Below, one piece after another: positions 5,986 to 11,223 of a DNA stretch of 11,223 nt (positions within the stretch are counted from its first letter, which is position 1; each line of letters starts with the position of its first letter). Below the pieces are notes generated by a model. The model did not search any database and was not told the DNA's origin. It saw nothing but the letters and a program-made list of their open reading frames with translations. This DNA comes from Flavobacteriales bacterium UBA958 (GTDB taxonomy: Bacteria; Bacteroidota; Bacteroidia; Flavobacteriales_D; Crocinitomicaceae): positions 1-11,223 of the forward strand of contig DBCM01000139.1 of assembly GCA_002293045.1 (NCBI GenBank), read 5' to 3'. A program made the position numbers and the translations under genes.

Positions 5986-8379
5986 TTATCTAACTACGTG
6001 GATAAATCCGTGTTTCTCGTAGTTTTCGAAGATTAACTTGTATGTGTATACGCCATCTTCTAAATCATTTCCATTCGCATCTTGTCCTCGGAAGAAGGCA
6101 GTGTTTTGACCTTGCTCAAACACCAAGTTACCCCAACGGTTAAAGATATATAACGTGAATTCATCACAAGTCATGAAGTAGGATTTCAAGTCAAGAAAAT
6201 CATTTGTTCCATCGTCATTCGCAGAAATTACATTCGGGAAATCAAAATCATTAAAGCTCATAATGTAGGTGATGGTAGCATCAATTTGAGAAGTATCGGA
6301 GATACACCCATATTCTGAAGTAACAAACGCTGTGTAAATTCCCATACCGCTCTCGTCTAATGGGAAGGTCACATCAAATAGGGTAGAGTTAAAATTGTTT
6401 GGACCTGACCATGCAATGGTAGAATTGGCTTCTGCAGTTGCACTCAAGAAGAACGGATCACCCGGACATTCAGGGACGTTGAAACTCAAGACAGGAGGCT
6501 CCGGAGTCGCCATAATGTACATGTCAAACGTAGTATCCACTTCACATCCGAAATCAGAGGTGACGGTATAAGTGAACTGATAAACACCTGGGTTATCAAT
6601 TACTGTATTAAAGTTGACTGTAGTATCTTGTTGAACTCCGTTAATATCCCATGTGTATGAAATCGGTTCGTTGGTTGAAATTAATGGGAAACTGTTCACT
6701 ACAAAAGGTACATCCTCACATTGAATAGTATCGGCTAAGTACGAAAAAGTAGGATAATCATGAACAAAGAATGTATAACTGATTGTATCATCACATTGAA
6801 CTACTGCGGAAAATGAATCGGTCGCTATTAACGAAATGTTGTGAGTTCCGGGCGTATTAAAAATGTAGGAGAAATCAACGGTCGTATCCAAAATTTGGTT
6901 GTTATACATCCACTCAAACGTTGTTGAATTCGAAATTCCGGTGGTTGTATTGTTAAACTGAACTGCTTGATCAATACACGACTCCACTACCGCGAAATTG
7001 GCAGTAGGATTGTTGAACACCGTAAAGCTTTGTGACATGGTATCGATGCACCCGTTTTGAGTCATGGCTAATAGTGAAACTAGATAGTTATTCGGTCCAT
7101 TGAAGTTAACGGTTACGGTATCGCCTACCAGCGTGTCGTTGTTTACGTACCAATAATTAGTAATGGTGTCGCCTCCCAACAAAGAACTTGTGGCTTCAAA
7201 AACTGCGGTTTGCCCTAAACAAACATCGTCGAAGCCAAAACCGGCGACAGGATTTTCAAATACTTCTACTACCGTATTCACGGTATCAACACAGTTCGCG
7301 GTATTAGAGACTATCATTTCAACGGTGTATGATCCTGGGCCTGGGAATACATGATTGAACGTAGTGTCATTAGACGTATACCCATCAGAGGCACTCCAGA
7401 AGATGGAGTCAGGTGCTGCGTTTGTGTAAGAGGTGTTGTTCAAAAGAACGGTAGCGAATCCAGAACAAACGTTACTGTCAACGATTGAACCAATTACCTC
7501 TGCAGGGAGCACGGCTGTGGTTAAGGTAGCAACACATCCGTTGGCTGAAGTGATGGTACAATCAACCGTGTCCACTCCTTGGATATTTACGTTAGCGATT
7601 TGTCCTGTTGCTAATTGTGCTCCTGTTGCCGCATTAGACCACACATAATTCGCAAAACCGTCCGGTGCCGTAAGGGTTGCCGTATTGTTGGCGCCGTTCT
7701 GGCAATAGAATGCGGATAGGTTTAAAGATGTACATGAGGCACTGACGTAAGCATATCCCCAATGGCCTCCCAAAGAGCAATCTCCGGTTGCTACGTCAAG
7801 GGTCACCGTTTGCCCCATGTATGCAGTAACATCTACTCCAAAGGTGGTCCAATCTTTCCATCGGTATTGTCCGCAGTTTTGAAATCCAGGTACACCGCTC
7901 GCTGCAGCAACCTGATAGAATGTGCATGGCAAAGGGTTACCAGCCGCATCATATAGCTGCGCTTCAAACCGTGGTTGTTGCATTACACTATGACCTGGAT
8001 CTTGAAGGACCACGGCGTAGCTAACGATAATCATATTTGACTGCGGGGTGATGCTGAAATTGTACTGAATTCGAGAGGCTTGAGCTCCTGTTCCTGTAAA
8101 ATCACCTACCATAGCTGAATAGTTTCCACTGGGAGGAACGATAGACAAATTGCCACAGGCAGCCACCATTGGGTCGGTTCCAGGACCAACCATGATTTGA
8201 TGTTGGTTGGTGAATCCTTGGTTCGGCGTATTAATACCGCAACATGATCCATAAAATCCAGACCAATTCGTAAATGAATTGTCTTCGAAATCAGCATTAA
8301 AACACGCTGCCTGTTGCGCCAGGGATAGGAATGAAAAACTAATTAAAATGGAGGTAAAAAGTAATTTGAACGGGTTCAT
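5986..8379 (-). CDS. Secreted multi-domain PKD/Ig-like protein with T9SS type B (gliding motility-associated) C-terminal domain
   Basis: This 797-residue surface or secreted protein starts with a Sec signal peptide (1-21, ending LSLA). A Cys- and Trp-rich N-terminal domain (about 24-216) follows, beginning CFNADFEDNSFTNWSGFYGS; it resembles beta-jelly-roll adhesive or carbohydrate-binding domains, though I cannot name the family. Six Ig/PKD-like modules come next (about 220-292, 298-375, 377-455, 457-541, 542-625, 626-706), with PKD-type strands such as FNHVFPGPGSYTVEM. Each module carries one Cys near its start and one near its end. The C-terminus (711-797: FPNVISANDDGTNDF, YIFNRWGNLVFE, GVYTYKLIFEN) is the type B sorting domain recognised by the type IX secretion system and usually removed on export. 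No catalytic motif is visible, so an adhesin or matrix role is likeliest. It has its own terminator downstream and is divergent from the S41 protease gene. Confidence 0.93.
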   Translation of the reverse strand: MNPFKLLFTSILISFSFLSLAQQAACFNADFEDNSFTNWSGFYGSCCGINTPNQGFTNQHQIMVGPGTDPMVAACGNLSIVPPSGNYSAMVGDFTGTGAQASRIQYNFSITPQSNMIIVSYAVVLQDPGHSVMQQPRFEAQLYDAAGNPLPCTFYQVAAASGVPGFQNCGQYRWKDWTTFGVDVTAYMGQTVTLDVATGDCSLGGHWGYAYVSASCTSLNLSAFYCQNGANNTATLTAPDGFANYVWSNAATGAQLATGQIANVNIQGVDTVDCTITSANGCVATLTTAVLPAEVIGSIVDSNVCSGFATVLLNNTSYTNAAPDSIFWSASDGYTSNDTTFNHVFPGPGSYTVEMIVSNTANCVDTVNTVVEVFENPVAGFGFDDVCLGQTAVFEATSSLLGGDTITNYWYVNNDTLVGDTVTVNFNGPNNYLVSLLAMTQNGCIDTMSQSFTVFNNPTANFAVVESCIDQAVQFNNTTTGISNSTTFEWMYNNQILDTTVDFSYIFNTPGTHNISLIATDSFSAVVQCDDTISYTFFVHDYPTFSYLADTIQCEDVPFVVNSFPLISTNEPISYTWDINGVQQDTTVNFNTVIDNPGVYQFTYTVTSDFGCEVDTTFDMYIMATPEPPVLSFNVPECPGDPFFLSATAEANSTIAWSGPNNFNSTLFDVTFPLDESGMGIYTAFVTSEYGCISDTSQIDATITYIMSFNDFDFPNVISANDDGTNDFLDLKSYFMTCDEFTLYIFNRWGNLVFEQGQNTAFFRGQDANGNDLEDGVYTYKLIFENYEKHGFIHVVR

Positions 8380-8445
8380 AGGTGCTTTTAAAAATGGGTT
8401 AGCGGTCTATTGACGCACGAATTTAAGGTAAAATTGCATGTCCAT

Positions 8446-8479
8446 AAAAAAAAAGCCATTTTTTTTACATTGAAATGGC
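8446..8479 (-). terminator. Terminator-like hairpin with U9 tract upstream of the T9SS cargo gene (possible attenuator)
   Basis: Read on the minus strand, GCCATTT (8479 to 8473), an 11-nt A-rich loop and AAATGGC (8461 to 8455) form a 7-bp stem directly followed by nine T (8454 to 8446). This is the layout of an intrinsic terminator, though the stem is weak (three G-C pairs). It lies 66 nt before the ATG at 8379 and after no gene end, so it could attenuate the downstream gene or stop stray transcription from the divergent region. Confidence 0.45.
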
Positions 8480-8501
8480 GTGAAATAGACCTGATTTCAC
8501 G
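8479..8501. repeat. 23-bp perfect inverted repeat (CGTGAAAT-N7-ATTTCACG)
   Basis: CGTGAAAT (8479-8486) and ATTTCACG (8494-8501) are exact reverse complements around a 7-nt centre (AGACCTG). In DNA this has the shape of a dimeric regulator site; in minus-strand RNA it is an 8-bp hairpin immediately ahead of the terminator-like hairpin. It lies about 100 bp from the T9SS cargo start and 124 bp from the S41 protease start, so it could act on either gene. Confidence 0.55.
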
Positions 8502-8591
8502 TTGCGTTTTAGTGAATTAGATTGCCAATAAACCTTAAAAAGTAAACTTAGGTGTCCAAATGATACCTATTAATCTTAAAGTGTTACTATT

Positions 8592-8621
8592 TTTGAAGCT
8601 CAACGTTGCTCATAAAATTTA
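8592..8621 (+). promoter_or_regulatory. Candidate promoter for the S41 protease gene (TTTG, 18-nt spacer, AAAATTTA)
   Basis: TTTG at 8592-8595 is followed after 18 nt by AAAATTTA (8614-8621), a six-of-eight match to TAnnTTTG that ends 4 nt before the ATG at 8626. The spacing suits a Bacteroidota promoter, but the -7 element is imperfect. TATTTTTG at 8588-8595 is an exact TAnnTTTG match and is the competing -7 box, giving a longer leader. Either reading supports a start at 8626. Confidence 0.35.
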
Positions 8622-8625
8622 CATC

Positions 8626-10215
8626 ATGCGAATATCTCTTATTTCTATTATTGTCTGCTGTTCCTTTATTCTTAACGCGCAATATGACCCTCAAAACGTT
8701 TCTACTAGTTATAAATTTCAGGAAATAATTCAGCACATTGAGCGCAACTATGTTGACCCGGTGAATGCCAAAAAATTAACGGAGACCGCTATAGTGGCGA
8801 TGCTGGAAGAATTGGATCCGCACTCTACATACATACCTGCAGAAGAAGCGCAAGAGGCACAATCCCAAATTAATGGAAGTTTTGTAGGTATCGGAATTCG
8901 ATTTCAAATTGTTAAAGATACCTTGATGGTGGTAGCTACGATTCCGGGAGGACCCAGTGAAAAGTTGGGTTTGTTGGCTGGAGATCAAATAGTCGCTGTT
9001 GATGGAAGTTCTATTGCTGGAATTGGGTTAAAAAACAACGAAGTACGTACGAAATTAATGGGTGAGCTTGGTTCTAAGGTACAGGTTAAAGTACTTCGCA
9101 AAAAGCATGATGAATTAAGCTTTAATATTACACGCGATAAAATTCCAATTTTTTCGGTGGATGCCGCCTACATGATTGATAAGGAAATAGGGTATATTAA
9201 ACTGAACAGTTTCTCCCGTACGACGGTGGAGGAAATTCAAACGGCACTAAAAGACTTAAAATCAAAAGGGATGAAAAACCTGATTTTTGATTTACAAGGA
9301 AATGGAGGTGGCTTATTAGATGCCGCGCGCGGTGTTGCTGATGAATTTATTTCTGGTAATAAATTGTTAGTGTATTCGATAGGTCGCGCACAGCCTAGAA
9401 GTAACTTAACCGCCAGTAAAAAAGGATTATGGGAAGAGGGAGGTTTGATTGTATTAACCGATGAATATACGGCATCCGCCAGTGAAATCGTTTCTGGAGC
9501 CATTCAAGATTGGGATCGAGGCTTGGTGGTTGGAAGAAGAACCTTTGGTAAAGGCCTCGTTCAACGTCCGACTCCCTTGGCTGACGGAAGTGAATTGAGG
9601 TTAACCATTGCGCGGTATTTCACACCCACAGGACGATTTATTCAAAAACCATATCAGGATGTAGAGACCTACCGAAAAGACCTCACGCAACGTTATTTAA
9701 ACGGGGAGTTCCAACATGCGGATTCTATTAAACTACCAGACTCCTTGAAGTTTTACACCTTGTCTAAGAAGCGGTTAGTATATGGAGGTGGAGGGATAAT
9801 GCCGGATGTGTTTGTGGCCTTGGATACTACGGATATTACAGACTACTATAGCAACTTAATTCGAGGCGGTCATGTGAATTCGTACAGTCTAGAATTTGTG
9901 AATACAAACCGTGAACAATTAAAGAAAAAGTACCCGAATGTTAAAGCATTCATTGCGGATTTCACGATGGACCAAGTGCGAATGGACGATTTCTTTGCCT
10001 ATGTTTCAAAAGAAGATCCCAAGTTAACCTTTGATCAACAGGCATATGAGCTCAGTGGAAAGGCGATACGCATTCGTATTAAGTCGAACATTGCGCAAGA
10101 TTTATTCGGATACAGCGAGTCGTACCAAATCTTTAATGAGTTAAATGAAGTGGTGCAGAAGGCTACCAGTTTATTCAAGGATAATGCCTACCACGCGTTT
10201 GATTTAGCAGATTAA
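8626..10215 (+). CDS. S41-family C-terminal processing peptidase (CtpA/Prc-like) with PDZ domain
   Basis: This 529-residue periplasmic serine protease belongs to the tail-specific protease family, which recognises substrate C-termini through a PDZ domain and cuts with a Ser-Lys dyad. A signal peptide covers residues 1-18 (MRISLISIIVCCSFILNA); its Cys pair lacks a lipobox context. Next come a helical N-terminal part with the ELDPHSTYI segment, a PDZ domain (about 85-158, GSFVGIGIRF to VKVLRKK), and the catalytic core with DLQGNGGG (223-229), nucleophile Ser284 in TASASEI and Lys309 in RTFGKGLVQ, spaced 25 residues as in known homologues. About 150 residues after the core form a variable C-terminal region. 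The frame is open back to an ATG at 8560, but the 22 extra residues precede a proper signal peptide and would span promoter-like sequence, so 8626 is preferred. It is a single-gene unit ending at a strong terminator. Confidence 0.95.
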   Translation: MRISLISIIVCCSFILNAQYDPQNVSTSYKFQEIIQHIERNYVDPVNAKKLTETAIVAMLEELDPHSTYIPAEEAQEAQSQINGSFVGIGIRFQIVKDTLMVVATIPGGPSEKLGLLAGDQIVAVDGSSIAGIGLKNNEVRTKLMGELGSKVQVKVLRKKHDELSFNITRDKIPIFSVDAAYMIDKEIGYIKLNSFSRTTVEEIQTALKDLKSKGMKNLIFDLQGNGGGLLDAARGVADEFISGNKLLVYSIGRAQPRSNLTASKKGLWEEGGLIVLTDEYTASASEIVSGAIQDWDRGLVVGRRTFGKGLVQRPTPLADGSELRLTIARYFTPTGRFIQKPYQDVETYRKDLTQRYLNGEFQHADSIKLPDSLKFYTLSKKRLVYGGGGIMPDVFVALDTTDITDYYSNLIRGGHVNSYSLEFVNTNREQLKKKYPNVKAFIADFTMDQVRMDDFFAYVSKEDPKLTFDQQAYELSGKAIRIRIKSNIAQDLFGYSESYQIFNELNEVVQKATSLFKDNAYHAFDLAD

Positions 10216-10233
10216 TTCGGTGTGAATTATTGT

Positions 10234-10263
10234 AAAAAAAAGGCCGCATTTGCGGCCTTTTTT
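10234..10263. terminator. Bidirectional intrinsic terminator
   Basis: GGCCGC (10242-10247), an ATTT loop and GCGGCC (10252-10257) form a perfect all-GC stem, flanked by eight A on the left and six T on the right. It lies 18 bp after the S41 protease stop and 23 bp beyond the stop of the convergent M13 peptidase, so it serves both transcripts. Confidence 0.95.
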
Positions 10264-10286
10264 AATGGTGTTAATCTGTAGGTTTT

Positions 10287-11223
10287 CTACCAGATTTTAG
10301 ATACTTTTTCTTTGGGATTACGCATCTTTTTTCCCTCAATTATTCCGAATGCTTCAAAGAATTCAGGACAGTTTTTCAAGGGGCCATTCACGCGGTACAT
10401 GCCTGGGGAATGCGGGTCTGTAGCCAATCGGTTCTTCATTTCAGCATCGGTGTACTTAATCTTCCACAATTGACCATAGGCAATAAAAAATCGTTGAGCG
10501 GGCGTAAAGCCTTCACGAACCTCATTCCTTTTAAATTCATCGGTTAGTTTGTAAGCGTGATAGGCCATCGTTAACCCTCCTAAATCGGCGATGTTCTCTC
10601 CCATGGTGAGTTCAGCGTTGACGCAATTACCTTCCATCGGGCAAAAACCGGCAAACGTTTCTCCCAAAAGTGCGGTTCGTTGTTCAAATGCTTTTCTGTC
10701 TTCTTCTGTCCACCAGTTGGTGAAGCTACCATCAGCAGCGAATTTGGACCCCATGTCGTCAAATCCATGGGTGAATTCATGGCCGATAACCATACCAATG
10801 CGCCCGTAATTGACTGCGTCTTCAGATTTCACATCGAAAAAAGGAGGTTGCATAATCCCTGCAGGAAAGGCGATTTCGTTCAATAGGGGATGATAGTATG
10901 CATTTACCATGTGGGCAGGCATTCCCCATTTTTCTTTATCGACGGGTTTATTTAACTCTGCGAGGTTTTTTTGGTTGGAAAATCGGGCCATTAGTTTAAT
11001 ATTTCCAACATAATCTCCCGGATTAAAGGCCAAGCTAGAGTAATCTTCCCACTGTTCAGGAAACCCTAGTTTTCTACCGATCGAATCCAATTTATTACGT
11101 GCTTGTTTTTTAGTAGTCGGAGTCATCCACTCTAATTTCGCAATTCGATCGCGAAAAACAATCAAGAGGTTGTCCACCAATTCATTGACACGCTTTTGTG
11201 CTTCCGCTGAATAATATTTCTCT
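10287..11223 (-). CDS. M13-family zinc metallopeptidase (neprilysin/PepO-like), C-terminal fragment
   Basis: The reading frame is open to the right edge. The visible 311 residues begin EKYYSAEAQKRVNELVDNLL, so the true start and the first half or more of the protein (family members are about 670-700 residues) lie outside the window. The catalytic domain is intact: NAYYHP (107-112 of the fragment), the zinc-binding HEFTH motif (His148, Glu149, His152) within GHEFTHGFDD, and GENIADLGG, where Glu209 is the third zinc ligand and the Asp four residues on (213) orients a His. The C-terminus ends in KIW, matching the family's conserved terminal Trp. M13 enzymes cut short peptides outside the cytoplasm, and in Bacteroidota they are usually signal-peptide or lipoprotein-anchored, but that part is not visible here. 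The gene is convergent with the S41 protease and shares its bidirectional terminator. Confidence 0.95.
   Translation of the reverse strand, partial: EKYYSAEAQKRVNELVDNLLIVFRDRIAKLEWMTPTTKKQARNKLDSIGRKLGFPEQWEDYSSLAFNPGDYVGNIKLMARFSNQKNLAELNKPVDKEKWGMPAHMVNAYYHPLLNEIAFPAGIMQPPFFDVKSEDAVNYGRIGMVIGHEFTHGFDDMGSKFAADGSFTNWWTEEDRKAFEQRTALLGETFAGFCPMEGNCVNAELTMGENIADLGGLTMAYHAYKLTDEFKRNEVREGFTPAQRFFIAYGQLWKIKYTDAEMKNRLATDPHSPGMYRVNGPLKNCPEFFEAFGIIEGKKMRNPKEKVSKIW

Noticed and set aside
7163..7956. Plus-strand reading frames opposite the T9SS cargo gene
   Set aside because: They mirror the repetitive Thr/Val/Asn codons of the real gene and show no independent coding features.
8423..8430. TACCTTAA on the minus strand as a promoter for the T9SS cargo gene
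   Set aside because: It matches only the TAnnTT part of the consensus and has no -33 element; kept only as the alternative start that would refute the attenuator idea.
8601..8608. CAACGTTG palindrome before the S41 protease
   Set aside because: An 8-bp palindrome is too short to be notable in AT-rich intergenic DNA without further support.
8560..8625. ATG at 8560 adding 22 residues to the S41 protease
   Set aside because: The extension precedes a standard signal peptide and contains promoter-like sequence (TATTTTTG at 8588-8595); 8626 gives a normal precursor.
9237..9503. 88-codon reading frame on the minus strand inside the S41 protease gene
   Set aside because: It is antisense to the PDZ/catalytic core, has no recognisable protein features and no initiation signals.
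10591..10886. Two plus-strand reading frames inside the M13 peptidase gene
   Set aside because: They are antisense to the conserved HEFTH/GENIAD region, whose coding sense is unambiguous.
11178..11180. TTG at 11180 as the start of a short M13 protein
   Set aside because: The frame stays open to the window edge, and the upstream residues (EKYYSAEAQKRVNE) match the M13 family, so this is a truncated view and not a start.
1..11223. Defence island, secretion cluster, mobile element or CRISPR array
   Set aside because: No transposase, integrase, nuclease, toxin-antitoxin pair, spaced direct repeats or tRNA-flanked junctions were found; gene content is ordinary core and envelope functions.

Overview
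The window looks like chromosome from a member of the Bacteroidota, most likely Flavobacteriales. The evidence is a secreted protein with a type IX secretion (T9SS) type B C-terminal domain, a Bacteroidota-type GlmU-family protein, AT-leaning composition, no obvious Shine-Dalgarno sequences, and TAnnTTTG-like -7 boxes in front of several genes. Nothing points to a phage, plasmid or insertion sequence; no tRNA, rRNA or CRISPR array was seen. Every stretch between genes is shorter than 300 bp.

Layout, left to right. The minus strand starts with the N-terminal part of a class I PLP aminotransferase (1-218), with trmD (250-924) upstream of it. Only 53 bp separate trmD from a divergent secreted M14 metallocarboxypeptidase (978-2687, +). 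That gene converges on, and overlaps by 9 bp, a GlmU-like sugar nucleotidyltransferase/acyltransferase (2679-3827, -). The GlmU-like gene overlaps by 17 bp the sodium:solute symporter upstream of it (3811-5268, -), so these two form an operon. A short membrane-anchored protein conserved in Bacteroidota (5380-5904, +) diverges from the symporter. It ends at a bidirectional terminator shared with a 797-residue T9SS cargo protein (5986-8379, -). A 246-bp divergent region with two adjacent inverted repeats leads to a periplasmic S41 C-terminal processing protease (8626-10215, +). A second bidirectional terminator separates this from the C-terminal part of an M13 neprilysin-like metallopeptidase (10287-11223, -), which runs off the right edge.

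How the genes fit together: this is mostly ordinary housekeeping and cell-envelope content. It covers tRNA modification, amino-acid metabolism, sodium-coupled uptake, sugar-nucleotide chemistry, a surface or secreted adhesin-like protein, and three exported peptidases of unrelated families (M14, S41, M13), which fits a peptide-using heterotroph. I found no clearly new multi-gene system. The signals most worth a second look are non-coding. In four genes a -7-like box lies only 3-4 nt before the ATG, which suggests leaderless mRNAs. On the minus strand ahead of the T9SS cargo gene, a hairpin is followed by a terminator-like hairpin with a U9 tract, and the two can pair in mutually exclusive ways, which looks like an attenuator.
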